This document shows, piece by piece, positions 27,278 through 35,267 of a DNA stretch of 41,273 bases. The DNA lies in contig JAUZRK010000019.1 in assembly GCA_030950485.1 (NCBI GenBank), positions 1 through 41,273 of the forward strand, given 5' to 3'. The position numbers and the translations under genes were made by a program. The stretch comes from Candidatus Dojkabacteria bacterium (GTDB taxonomy: Bacteria > Patescibacteriota > Dojkabacteria > J137). Every line of letters begins with the position of its first letter. Position 1 is the stretch's first letter. The notes below the pieces were generated by a model, which saw only the letters and a program-made list of their open reading frames with translations, did not search any database and had not been told where the DNA came from.

Positions 27278-28099
27278 ATGGCTAGTTTATTAGAATTAAT
27301 AATTCCGACTGTAGATGCACAGAGCTCTGATTCTGTTGATGCTATATCACAACCAACATTTGGACCCATTGTTTCAAATAATAATGGTAATGGTTCTACG
27401 GGTACAGTCCTAATAAAAACTGATAAAACTTCAGTAGCTGAAGGCGATACTTTTACTGTCCAAGTAGAAGTAAATACTAATGAATTTACATTAAGCTCAT
27501 ATACTATTGTATTGAGTTATGACAACAATGTTTTAACTCCAATAGACCAAAATAGTAGTGTTGCAGGTACACAAGTAGAGATTCTAGATACTGTTTTTCA
27601 ATTAGAAAATCCTAGTGCTGATAATTCAATAACGACAGGTGGTGATATTAGGGTTAAATTAGTTGCACCTTCAAATGCATTATCATTAAATAAAGAAGTA
27701 ATTAACATAACATTTCAAGCAAGGCAGCTTGGGAATACTAAATTACAGCTTGCTAGAGGTACAGAAGGGACTAGACTTACTAGACAGCCAGGTATAGATT
27801 TATTCTTTAATGATAATTCAGTTGAAATTGAGGTTTTTGATGCTGCGACTAATCCAAACCCGAATCCAAACCCGAATCCAAACCCTAACCCAAATCCTAA
27901 TCCAAACCCTAATCCAAATCCGAACCCCAATCCGAATCCAAATCCTATACCAACTTCAAATCCAGGCGATTTACCAAATTCGGCATTTACTGATATAGCT
28001 ATTGCTCCTGTTTTGAGCTTTGCTTTTGGGGTGATTCTAATTTTAGTTGGATTATTACTTTATCTAAATAGTAATAGGCGAAGGATAAGTCGAACATAG
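27278..28099 (+). CDS. Surface protein: cohesin-like domain, Asn-Pro stalk, sortase-like C-terminus
   Basis: A 273-residue exported protein. The N-terminus (MASLLELIIPTVDAQ) is a very short signal-peptide-like stretch ending in a plausible cleavage site; a TAG 36 nt upstream leaves little room for a longer one. A beta-sandwich domain (about 45-188: DKTSVAEGDTFTVQVEVNT, YTIVLSYDNNVLTP) resembles cohesin/Big-like adhesin domains. Sixteen Asn-Pro dipeptides form a rigid stalk (about residues 192-223). Then come LPNSA (about 234-238), a hydrophobic helix and RRRISRT, the order of a sortase sorting signal, though LPNSA differs from LPxTG. No sortase is in the window, so simple membrane anchoring is the alternative. 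Confidence 0.7.
   Translation: MASLLELIIPTVDAQSSDSVDAISQPTFGPIVSNNNGNGSTGTVLIKTDKTSVAEGDTFTVQVEVNTNEFTLSSYTIVLSYDNNVLTPIDQNSSVAGTQVEILDTVFQLENPSADNSITTGGDIRVKLVAPSNALSLNKEVINITFQARQLGNTKLQLARGTEGTRLTRQPGIDLFFNDNSVEIEVFDAATNPNPNPNPNPNPNPNPNPNPNPNPNPNPNPNPIPTSNPGDLPNSAFTDIAIAPVLSFAFGVILILVGLLLYLNSNRRRISRT
27851..27946 (+). repeat. Coding microsatellite-like repeat encoding (Asn-Pro)16
   Basis: Thirty-two codons alternate Asn (aat/aac) and Pro (cca/ccg/cct/ccc), mostly as 12-nt units of the form aatccaaacccg. The repeat is prone to slippage in multiples of 6 or 12 nt, changing stalk length without breaking the frame. Confidence 0.9.
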
Positions 28100-28129
28100 T
28101 GAGTATAAATTATTATTTATAATTTATAC

Positions 28130-28666
28130 ATGAGTCAGCTAGTCAATAATATTCCTGATACATTTCCTATTAGTGAAGATGGGGGATTTGATGCATCTGC
28201 TTACAATGAAAATATAGATCAGATGTATTTAGATGATGAACAATTTTTTATTATAGGAATTGAAGATGTTTCTGAGAATGATGCAGTTCTAGATTTACTA
28301 TTACAAGAAAGATTTGGTAATGGGGCGCATATTTCGGGAATTAGACAGCAGATAAGATTAGTAAAGGAGTTCAGCGCTGCTTCTTTAAATAAAGCAGAAT
28401 CTTTAGGTTACGAATCTATTAAACCTATTGTTGTTTGTAGAAGCTATTCAGATCAAGCAGTATTAACTCCAGAGGGCTACTATCAGATTCCAGTTATTGG
28501 AACTCTTGAAGGTGGAAAAGCCCCACCAATCCCATCAAAAAGAAATAAAGTCGAAGTGTTCATGAGTTTGGGGAAATTCCCTGATGAAATTTCAGAGCAA
28601 GACTTCTTCGCAATACACCGCGCAGCACTTGATAAGTCAGCTGAATTAAATAGTAGGGAATCCTGA
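28130..28666 (+). CDS. Hypothetical protein, 178 aa
   Basis: Not recognised. It is a soluble protein with an acidic N-terminal third (net negative to about residue 55), a helical middle (GNGAHISGIRQQIRLVKEF) and a C-terminal region with YYQIPVIGTLEGGKAPPIPSKRNK. There are no cysteines beyond one (VVCRS) and no export signal. It follows the surface-protein gene by 30 nt and may be cotranscribed with it; 121 nt then separate it from infB. Confidence 0.6.
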   Translation: MSQLVNNIPDTFPISEDGGFDASAYNENIDQMYLDDEQFFIIGIEDVSENDAVLDLLLQERFGNGAHISGIRQQIRLVKEFSAASLNKAESLGYESIKPIVVCRSYSDQAVLTPEGYYQIPVIGTLEGGKAPPIPSKRNKVEVFMSLGKFPDEISEQDFFAIHRAALDKSAELNSRES

Positions 28667-28737
28667 ATTACTTGTTAGGGGAAGTTATATAGCTAACGCA
28701 AAGATGAGATTTAATAATACTATTAGAGCGAAACTAC

Positions 28738-28766
28738 TTACAATAAGTACTATTTTCTGCTAAAAT
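28738..28766 (+). promoter_or_regulatory. Promoter of infB
   Basis: TTACAA (28738-28743), exactly 17 nt, then TAAAAT (28761-28766). Transcription would start about 15 nt before the ATG at 28788, leaving a very short leader. Confidence 0.6.
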
Positions 28767-28787
28767 CTATCGCGAGCAAATTAAAGA

Positions 28788-30371
28788 ATGGCAAAGAAGA
28801 AAACAGAAATCCAAAAAACAAACACTGAAATTAGACAACCTATAGTTGCGGTTATGGGCCATGTTGATCATGGAAAGACATCTTTTCTAGATTCAATTAG
28901 AGGTACAAAAGTAACTGATAAGGAAGCTGGTGGTATTACTCAAAACACTAGAGTTCACGAAGTAGAAACTAAAAATGGGAAAATTACTTTTATAGATACT
29001 CCAGGTCACGAGGCATTTAGTAAAATGAGAGAAAGAGGTGCTAGAGTTACTGATTTTGTACTATTGATAGTAGCTGCTGATGATGGAGTTCAACCTCAAA
29101 CTAAAGAATCAATCAAATTCGCTCATCAAAATAATGTTCCAATAGTAGTAGCAATAAATAAAATTGATATAGAAGGTGTAAAGACTCAGAAAATTAAACA
29201 AGAACTTTCTAGTTTTAAAGTAAATATTGAAGAATACGGAGGAGATGTAATGTGTTTTGAAATTTCAGCTAAAAATAAAACAGGTTTAGATGAGGTTTTA
29301 GAAGGTATTTCATTACTTGCAGAAATTCAAGAACTTAAAGCTAATGAGCCTAAAGAAGGAGTAATAGCAGAAGCATTCGTACTTGAATCAAGAAAAGATA
29401 AACATCTTGGAAATCTTGCTGTATGTATTTTAAAGTCAGGAAGTATTTCTGATAGATATACTGGTTTTACTGCAGATTCAGAGTTTAAGGTAAGATCATA
29501 TTTAAATGAAGAGCTGAAACCAATTAAAACAGTAAGAGAATCACAATCTTTTGTAGTTATAGGATTGAATGAAGATCTTTCTACTGGTGAAATAATAAAT
29601 TTTGTTAAAGACGAAAAAACTATCCCTGAACTTCAAGAGAAGCTAAAAAGCGGTGAAGTATCTGAAGATGTAGTAGAACAAGAAGAAATCTCAGCAGAAG
29701 ATATGTTTGCAAAAATGCTTGTAGATAGAAAAGAGAAAGAAGAAGGAGTAGAGCAGAAACAATTAAATGTTGTTGTTAGAACCTCAAGTCAAGGAACATT
29801 AGAAGTAGTATTAACAAAAATTCATGAGTTAGAGACTGATGATTCTAAAGTTAATGTTGTTCAAAGTGGTACTGGGAACGTAACTGATGACGACATTATG
29901 ATGGCTAAAGTTTCAAAAGCAATCGTTATTGCATTTCAACTCAAAACTCCAAATAAGATTTTAGGTAGAGCTAGAACTGAAAAGGTATTAGTAAGAGACT
30001 ATGATGTTATATATGCTTTGGTTGATGAACTAGCGGATGTATTAGATGGGATGGATGATCCAACTGCAGAAGATGTAGAAATTGCTAGAGCAAAAGTTAA
30101 AAAGATATTTGTTCTTTCAAACGGTGATATTGTAGCTGGTTGTACAGTTCTAAGTGGAACATTTAAGAGAGGTCATCAAATTTATGTTGAAAGAGACGGT
30201 GGAAAAGATGAAATTTTAGAGATTGGAAGATCTAAAGTAAAAGAATTGAGAATCAATAAATCAGTTGTTAAGGAAGTTACAAAGAATTCAGATTGTGGAA
30301 TTTTATTTGAGAAAAAGATCGAGGATATTGAAGAGGGTGACGAAATTGTGTCTTATAGAAAAGGGTTATAG
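28788..30371 (+). CDS. infB: Translation initiation factor IF-2, short form
   Basis: The GTPase that brings initiator tRNA to the 30S subunit and promotes subunit joining. All G motifs are intact: G1 GHVDHGKT (residues 23-30), G2 GGITQ, G3 DTPGH, G4 NKID and G5 SAK. Domain II, the helical/domain III region (IHELETDDSKVNVVQSGTGNVTDDD) and the C-terminal fMet-tRNA-binding beta barrel (RGHQIYVERDGG, ending VSYRKGL) follow. At 527 aa it lacks the long N-terminal region of E. coli IF-2 (890 aa); only ~16 residues precede the G domain. It stands alone rather than in a nusA-infB operon within this window. Confidence 0.95.
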   Translation: MAKKKTEIQKTNTEIRQPIVAVMGHVDHGKTSFLDSIRGTKVTDKEAGGITQNTRVHEVETKNGKITFIDTPGHEAFSKMRERGARVTDFVLLIVAADDGVQPQTKESIKFAHQNNVPIVVAINKIDIEGVKTQKIKQELSSFKVNIEEYGGDVMCFEISAKNKTGLDEVLEGISLLAEIQELKANEPKEGVIAEAFVLESRKDKHLGNLAVCILKSGSISDRYTGFTADSEFKVRSYLNEELKPIKTVRESQSFVVIGLNEDLSTGEIINFVKDEKTIPELQEKLKSGEVSEDVVEQEEISAEDMFAKMLVDRKEKEEGVEQKQLNVVVRTSSQGTLEVVLTKIHELETDDSKVNVVQSGTGNVTDDDIMMAKVSKAIVIAFQLKTPNKILGRARTEKVLVRDYDVIYALVDELADVLDGMDDPTAEDVEIARAKVKKIFVLSNGDIVAGCTVLSGTFKRGHQIYVERDGGKDEILEIGRSKVKELRINKSVVKEVTKNSDCGILFEKKIEDIEEGDEIVSYRKGL

Positions 30372-30391
30372 CTGTAACTCCTAAATAACTA

Positions 30392-30875
30392 CTACTGTTC
30401 AAAGTTTACACTTCGAATTTTATTCATAATTGCAACACATTGTTTTGGATATTGAGTTCTAATTTGTTTTAGCATAGCTAAAACTTGCGCAGTGTAAATG
30501 TTTTTCTCATGATAATCTGCTATCCATAGTTTTTCGCTAGTAGTGATCATTTCATGACTAGAAATACCTGGGCCACCCGATGGCATAATTGTAATATGTT
30601 CAAAGAATTTCCCAATTGAAACTAAACCTACGTGTTCAGCTCCACCACCAATGATAAAGCTCTTATTTTTGATACCTAAAGAAGCAGCAGTGTATACTAC
30701 AAATCTTAATTATTTATTTAATGCTTTATATTTTCTTGGAAAGGCTTCGTAAAGAATCTTTACTGCAATAACATTTTCAATACAAGTCGCTTTTCCCTTT
30801 AGAACTCGCTCGATAAAGCTTTCTACATTAAAAAAAGTTGCATTTCTTAGTGCGGATAAAACTATTTTCCTCCAT
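30392..30875 (-). pseudogene. Decayed hypothetical gene (frameshift plus in-frame TAA)
   Basis: The ATG at 30875 overlaps the stop of the upstream gene (ATGGAGGAAAATAG), a normal coupled start. The frame runs MEENSFIRTKKCNFF and then stops because the T7 tract (A7 at 30830-30836 on the + strand) is one base too long. With six Ts it continues NVESFIERVLKG... to KYKALNK, meets TAA at 30710-30712, and is then open for another ~107 codons to TAG at 30392. The product (about 160 aa with FIIGGGAEHVGLVSIGKFFEH and IMPSGGPGISSHE) is not recognised. Two independent lesions make a real pseudogene likely. Confidence 0.65.
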
Positions 30876-31383
30876 TAAGACTTGGCTTCATCGTACCCTC
30901 TTCAAGAACTTCATGTTCATTAAATTCAGACCCAACTAATTTATCAATTTCTTCAATCCTATCTGCTATCTTAGTCAAGTCTATCTTTCTATCTCTACTA
31001 TCTTGAAGAAAGAGCCTACTTTGAATAACTTTACCAGTAAGTTCGAAGTCTAAATCTGTTTGAACAACATTAAATTCTTTAACAAAATCAATAGGTATTC
31101 CTTTATCTCTAGCGTACTCAGCTTTGAGATCTAGTATTAAATCTTCTGTAAGTTCGTAAGTTACGGGTTTATCTTTTTCTATATTAAAATGTGAAGTTTC
31201 TATTTCTCCTTCTTCTCTAACTAGAAATAGGCTATTTAAAATTCTTTCGGCAAAAAGTCGATATCCATTTTGTAGACCTACTTCCTGAAACTCGTCTTCC
31301 AATATTTCCATAGCAGACACTGGCACTCCAGGAGTCATCTCTAAGGGATTGAATTGTGAACTACTGCTTTTTATTGTCTCCAT
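30862..31383 (-). CDS. Hypothetical protein, 173 aa
   Basis: Not recognised. It is an acidic soluble protein, largely helical, with a charged central part (TEDLILDLKAEYARDKGIP) and RDRKIDLTKIADRIEEIDKLV near residues 130-150. No cysteines, export signal or membrane segment are seen. Its stop overlaps the start of the decayed downstream gene by 14 nt, so the two once formed a coupled pair. Confidence 0.6.
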   Translation of the reverse strand: METIKSSSSQFNPLEMTPGVPVSAMEILEDEFQEVGLQNGYRLFAERILNSLFLVREEGEIETSHFNIEKDKPVTYELTEDLILDLKAEYARDKGIPIDFVKEFNVVQTDLDFELTGKVIQSRLFLQDSRDRKIDLTKIADRIEEIDKLVGSEFNEHEVLEEGTMKPSLNGGK

Positions 31384-31700
31384 ATTATGATGTCATTAGC
31401 TCATAATTTTACCTGCGGAGACTTGATTTTGCAGTTTTTTACAGAAAATTGACTACTTCTATATAGTGCTTTTTGATAGTCTTAATTTAGGATATATTTT
31501 CTTTAGAAAAAGAGGATATGGTACTAAACAATGATTTTTTTTTATCAATGAATGTAGGCAGAAATAAAATTTGTAGCGATTATAAACTTGAATTATTTCT
31601 TTAGTTCTTCTGTAAAGAACTCAGTAAGCTTTGTAATTAATTATAAACCTTAGTATTATCTCTGGAACTAAACTAATTTCAAAATTTAAAGACTAGAGTT
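31384..31700. other. 317-bp intergenic region between divergent genes
   Basis: I see no gene here. It contains a small hairpin (gttctt-ctgta-aagaac, about 31610-31626), a T9 tract near 31542-31550, and a + strand promoter described separately. Confidence 0.5.
31631..31659 (+). promoter_or_regulatory. Promoter of the 201-aa hypothetical gene
   Basis: TTGTAA (31631-31636), a 17-nt spacer and TATTAT (31654-31659), 41 nt before the ATG at 31701. Confidence 0.55.
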
Positions 31701-32306
31701 ATGAAAGATATTAAGTATGAACCTACAGGCGAAGAACCTAGAGGGAATGCTGACGACAATGTAGACACCGTTTTTACGATTCTAGATGATGATTTTGAAA
31801 ATTTTTTAGAGTTTAATAAGCTTCTGGAATCTGAATTAGATGCTAGTTTTGTTGATATTTGTATTAATCATCTAAAAAGCTTTGGAGAGAAGGCGGAGAT
31901 TATGGATCTAATTCATGAAGGAGTAATTAGTTGTCTAACAAGTGTTTTACATAAGAACCCGTATTTATTAAGTATGTACAAAACTAGATTTCTAGATGAA
32001 GATACCAATTCTCATGGATTTTCAGGGATATCAACTGCAATAGATTGTGCCAAAGAATTATATTTAAATAGATCATTAGGACTAAAAAAGGAGCACTTCA
32101 CAGGTTCTTATATATATAGTAAGAATGATGAAATTCGCGAGGGACAAACCTGGTGTAGAGGGGAAGAAGTAGCGATTGCTATTATACGAAATACGAAAAG
32201 GCTTATGCGTGAAGCAAAGCTACAAGATTTATTTGACAAAATAACGCATGATCCTTTAAGAATTGTAAATCTGCCTGAAGTTTTATTAAGAGTTATTGAG
32301 CATTAG
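31701..32306 (+). CDS. Hypothetical protein, 201 aa
   Basis: Not recognised. It is soluble, acidic at the N-terminus (GNADDNVDTVFTILDDDFENF) and mostly helical after residue 45. CAKELYLNRSLGLKKEHF and GQTWCRGEEVAIAIIRNTKRLMREA (about 149-173) are the most distinctive segments. It overlaps the 3' end of the convergent pseudogene by 14 nt. Confidence 0.6.
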   Translation: MKDIKYEPTGEEPRGNADDNVDTVFTILDDDFENFLEFNKLLESELDASFVDICINHLKSFGEKAEIMDLIHEGVISCLTSVLHKNPYLLSMYKTRFLDEDTNSHGFSGISTAIDCAKELYLNRSLGLKKEHFTGSYIYSKNDEIREGQTWCRGEEVAIAIIRNTKRLMREAKLQDLFDKITHDPLRIVNLPEVLLRVIEH

Positions 32307-32895
32307 TAATTCTCATATCTTCATCTAATAATTTTCTAAGATAAGCTGATTTGTTCAAGTTCTCATCTTTAGATTTCATTTCTAGATAATCTTCATGCTC
32401 ATTTGAAATATACATATTGAATCTTTTACTTAATAATCGATTTTGGGCTTTTTTAAGAAAATCAGTGATTATTTCTCTAACTGTGTACTTAGTATATTTC
32501 GCTCCGTAGAAATATTTATGATTTATAAATGGTTCATAGTTTTCCTCTGAAGAAATCACTAACGTTGGAATATTATTACTGATAGCGTATTATACTTCCA
32601 TACCTATTCTAAAACTAGGCTTACTTATATCTACTATAAAAACATCAGAAGATTTAATAGTTCTAAGCATTGCTTCGTAGTGTAATCCTTTTAATTTAGG
32701 ATTGCTTGGAGAAAAATCTGTAATTTTAGATGAGATCTGCTTTCTTACTTTCTTTTTCTCAACTTCATTCAAATAAGTTTTAGCTTCTGTTGTTATCAGA
32801 GAAATATCTTGTTCATTTAGAACTTTGATAATTAGACCAAACTGTTCTCTGAACTTTTCCTTTCCACTGAACGAGTATGTAAAAAATACTTTCAT
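32293..32895 (-). pseudogene. Deoxyribosyltransferase/TIR-like + RHH paralog, interrupted by TAA
   Basis: A homologue of the intact gene at 34478-35110. The N-terminal part (MKVFFTYSFSGKEKFREQFG... SSDVFIVDISKPSFRIGMEV) stops at TAA 32590-32592. The same frame then continues YAISNNIPTLVISSEENYE through HKYFYGAKYTKYTVREII to a C-terminal ribbon-helix-helix-like segment (RFNMYISNEHEDYLEMKS, KSAYLRKLLDED). Aligned with the intact copy, the TAA replaces a Thr codon without any length change, so it is a point nonsense mutation. A TATAAT -10 (32906-32901) lies 5 nt before the ATG. Confidence 0.8.
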
Positions 32896-32966
32896 AACTA
32901 ATTATATCATTATATAGGTGTATATGTATGTATATAAATTGCTTCTAATTAATCCTATATATAAGT
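32896..32966. promoter_or_regulatory. Divergent promoter region of the accessory locus (left)
   Basis: A 71-bp, very AT-rich spacer. Leftward: TATAAT at 32906-32901, next to the pseudogene ATG. Rightward: TATATA at 32956-32961, 5 nt before the HAD ATG. Both would give leaderless or nearly leaderless transcripts. I found no convincing -35 box. Confidence 0.4.
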
Positions 32967-33596
32967 ATGTATAAAATATTAAAAGATAAAAAAGTAATAA
33001 TTTTTGATTATGATGATACTTTAGTTAAAACTAGAGAATCAAAATTAGGTTCATTAGTTGAAACTGCTGAAATATATAATCTTAAATTATCAAAACAGGA
33101 AATCATATCTAGATGGCATGGTCCGTATTTAGAAATGATACAGAATATATTTGGAGATATTGATGACTTAAACAATATAAGATTTAACCTCGAGAAAATT
33201 GCAAGAAAGTATCTAATGCAAGCGTATACTGATGCAATAGAAACAGTTAATAGTTTGCTTAAGAATTTTAAAGTTTCTATTCTTACTTCTTCTGAAAGGA
33301 AGGTAGTTATTGAAGATCTAATAAAGCTAGGTTTTTCTGTTGATAGCTTTAGTTATATACAAACATCTGAAGATACAGATTTTCATAAACCAGATCCTAG
33401 GGTATTTGAAAATATGATCAGCCTCTACGAATCTATAGGTATAAGTAAAGAAGAACTTTTGTATGTAGGGAGCGATATGAACGACTATCTTGCTTCAAGT
33501 CAATGTGGCATTGACTTTACCGGTATTAATAGAAAGAGTTTTAAACTTGATGAAAAAGTATTTGTTATTAATGAACTAGTAGAGCTCATTCGCTAA
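32967..33596 (+). CDS. HAD-superfamily hydrolase (phosphoglycolate phosphatase-like)
   Basis: Motif I is IIFDYDDTL (Asp14 and Asp16 as nucleophile and acid), motif II ILTSSE, motif III Lys in FHKPDPRVF, and motif IV YVGSDMNDY (usually GDxxxD; here SD-MND). The helical cap inserted after motif I is of the type seen in small phosphate-monoester phosphatases. Substrate unknown. It sits inside the accessory locus flanked by the two deoxyribosyltransferase/TIR-like paralogs and converges on the nucleotidyltransferase gene with a 21-nt overlap of their 3' ends. Confidence 0.8.
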   Translation: MYKILKDKKVIIFDYDDTLVKTRESKLGSLVETAEIYNLKLSKQEIISRWHGPYLEMIQNIFGDIDDLNNIRFNLEKIARKYLMQAYTDAIETVNSLLKNFKVSILTSSERKVVIEDLIKLGFSVDSFSYIQTSEDTDFHKPDPRVFENMISLYESIGISKEELLYVGSDMNDYLASSQCGIDFTGINRKSFKLDEKVFVINELVELIR

Positions 33597-34385
33597 ATTT
33601 TTGAGCAGCTCTTTCTCAATCTCTTTGCTATAAAACTCAAATAAGTCGTAAGCCTTTAGGCTGAGTAGTTTATTAATTGACTCAACACATAGGATGTATT
33701 GTTTCTTGATATTGAAGTTCTTAACATTTAGTATTTTTACATAATCTAACTTATCTTCTGTACTTAGTTTCTCTCTTAAATTTTTTCTAGAACTTTTATT
33801 GATACCTCTTGAAAAGTTGTCCCATCCTGAATATTTCTGAATTAGTAGTTCTAAATATATTTCTATTAATGAATTCCAGTAAGTCCACACATTTAGATCG
33901 GATCTGTGATGGCATTTACAAAATGCAATTGAATTTAAATAGATAGACTCTTGCGTTTGGACTGAACAAGGACTTGGTTTTGGTAGATAGAAGCTAGGGT
34001 TTGAGCTATGAACATATGAGTTTTTGCTCATGTAAATGTTTTTGATAGGCATATCAATATACATAGTAGGGATAGATCTCCTGGAGTGAACAAAATTGTA
34101 ATCTAACTTCTGATAAAAGCATTGATTTTTAAAAACAATATAGCCACTTATATAATTGATTTGTTCAGATGGATATTGAAAATTAAACAAGATATTTAAT
34201 CCATTGTTCTCCAATAATTTTAAATAATTATCATAGCTTTTATGTAGATCAGTAGAGTAGAAGAATAAGTCTATATCTGAAAATTTATCTTTAGGACTAA
34301 GGGCACCTTTCCCATAGATATCTATAGCAAATATTTCGTCTTGCTTACTAAATATATTTATTATTTTGTTTTCCAGTAGATCCAT
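33576..34385 (-). CDS. Nucleotidyltransferase-domain protein (pol-beta superfamily)
   Basis: An N-terminal NTase core: IDIYGKGALSPKDKFSDIDLFFYS (residues 21-44) supplies the GS-like glycine strand and the SDxD pair (Asp36 and Asp38), with a third acidic residue probably in KLDYNF near 97. The C-terminal ~150 residues are helical with a Cys/His stretch FCKCHHRSD (about 159-167), possibly metal-binding. Such proteins transfer NMP to small molecules, RNA or proteins; some are antitoxin or toxin partners. The substrate cannot be inferred. It is divergently transcribed from the RHH-fusion gene at 34478. Confidence 0.7.
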   Translation of the reverse strand: MDLLENKIINIFSKQDEIFAIDIYGKGALSPKDKFSDIDLFFYSTDLHKSYDNYLKLLENNGLNILFNFQYPSEQINYISGYIVFKNQCFYQKLDYNFVHSRRSIPTMYIDMPIKNIYMSKNSYVHSSNPSFYLPKPSPCSVQTQESIYLNSIAFCKCHHRSDLNVWTYWNSLIEIYLELLIQKYSGWDNFSRGINKSSRKNLREKLSTEDKLDYVKILNVKNFNIKKQYILCVESINKLLSLKAYDLFEFYSKEIEKELLKNLANELY

Positions 34386-34407
34386 TAATGGTATAACTTA
34401 ATTATTC

Positions 34408-34459
34408 CAATTATACCTTTGCTGTATTGGTTTATAAAAGTATATCTATGGTATAATTG
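34408..34459. promoter_or_regulatory. Divergent promoters carrying an inverted repeat (candidate operator)
   Basis: GGTATAATTG at 34450-34459 and its exact reverse complement at 34408-34417 form a 10-bp inverted repeat with a 32-nt spacer. Each arm contains a perfect TATAAT: rightward for the RHH-fusion gene (extended TGGTATAAT) and leftward for the nucleotidyltransferase. A second shared word, TAAGTTA, follows each arm. Symmetry over both -10 boxes suggests joint control, plausibly by the RHH domain encoded next door. Confidence 0.55.
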
Positions 34460-34477
34460 TATAAGTTAAATTGTATT

Positions 34478-35110
34478 ATGAAAGATGAATTCAAAGTTTT
34501 TTTTACTTGTGCCAAATCAGGCAGAGAAAAGCATATTGACGATTTCAGGACTGTTCTTAAAGCAATCGAAAAACATAAAGAGGTAAAGTTATATACACCT
34601 GAAGGAGGTGATACTGCTGGCTATAGGTTGACTAATGGGGTTAATTATCTTGAAGTTTATAAGAAGAGAAGAAAAAATATAATTAAGAACATTGATGATT
34701 TAAAGTACGATTCTACAGAAAACAAATATGTACATCATGACGCAATAAGAATGTGTATTATGATAGCTGATGCTGTAATTATTGATGGGACACATCCTAG
34801 CTTTAGATTAGGATATGAAGCCACAATAGCTACTCAGCATAAGAAACCAACACTAGTAGTCTCAAAGACGAAAGACTATTCAGACTTAATAAATGCCCCC
34901 TATCTTTACGGAGCTATTTATACAAAATATACAATTTCTGAGATAGTTACTAATTTTTTGAATGAAGCAAAGAAAAAAGCATTAAGACATAGATTTAACT
35001 TAATGATTTCAGATGAAGAAAAAGAATATCTTGATCAAAAATCTCTTTTTGAGGGAGTAAGTAAGGCAGAGTATATAAGAAACCTAGTAAGAAATGATTT
35101 GAATAAATAA
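34478..35110 (+). CDS. Nucleoside 2-deoxyribosyltransferase/TIR-like domain fused to a ribbon-helix-helix domain
   Basis: The start is the ATG at 34478; the frame is open from a TTG at 34457, but that codon overlaps the -10 box. The N-terminal domain (KVFFTCAKSGREKHIDDFRTVL) and ADAVIIDGTHPSFRLGYEATIATQHKKPTLVV (about residues 96-127) follow the Rossmann-like nucleoside 2-deoxyribosyltransferase/MTH538/TIR-like pattern, with a conserved Glu in the GYE segment as the possible nucleophile. The C-terminal ~40 residues (RHRFNLMISDEEKEYLDQKS, VSKAEYIRNLVRNDL) match a CopG/MetJ-like RHH. I infer a DNA-binding nucleotide-glycosidase-like protein. The function is unknown. Confidence 0.6.
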   Translation: MKDEFKVFFTCAKSGREKHIDDFRTVLKAIEKHKEVKLYTPEGGDTAGYRLTNGVNYLEVYKKRRKNIIKNIDDLKYDSTENKYVHHDAIRMCIMIADAVIIDGTHPSFRLGYEATIATQHKKPTLVVSKTKDYSDLINAPYLYGAIYTKYTISEIVTNFLNEAKKKALRHRFNLMISDEEKEYLDQKSLFEGVSKAEYIRNLVRNDLNK

Positions 35111-35117
35111 TTATTTA

Positions 35118-35267
35118 TAGTGCAGAATCAGAACTAGATGCTGAGTTAGTGGGAATTGAAACTTCTTCAGTAAAACCACTAGGAATCTCACGTAATATTT
35201 CACTTGCTCCAATTACCTCAACATTTAAATTTAAAGAAAGTAATAATTGATCTTGCTGATCATAAAC
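35118..35267 (-). pseudogene. Detached C-terminal tail of the membrane-anchored protein
   Basis: After the TAA at 35268-35270, the same frame stays open for 49 codons (VYDQQDQLLLSLNLNVEV..., ending SASSSDSAL) to TAA at 35118-35120. Its beta-rich start and Ser-rich end read as the natural end of the upstream extracytoplasmic domain. Confidence 0.6.

Noticed and set aside
27715-27930. Antisense ORF with Gly-Phe repeats
   Set aside because: It is the exact reverse complement of the Asn-Pro coding repeat; the + strand reading has domain context on both sides.
27851-27946. CRISPR-like or minisatellite array
   Set aside because: Units are 12 nt with no spacers and lie inside a continuous reading frame.
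30360-30392. Terminator after infB
   Set aside because: Only a 4-bp gtta/taac pairing and no U-tract; too weak to call.
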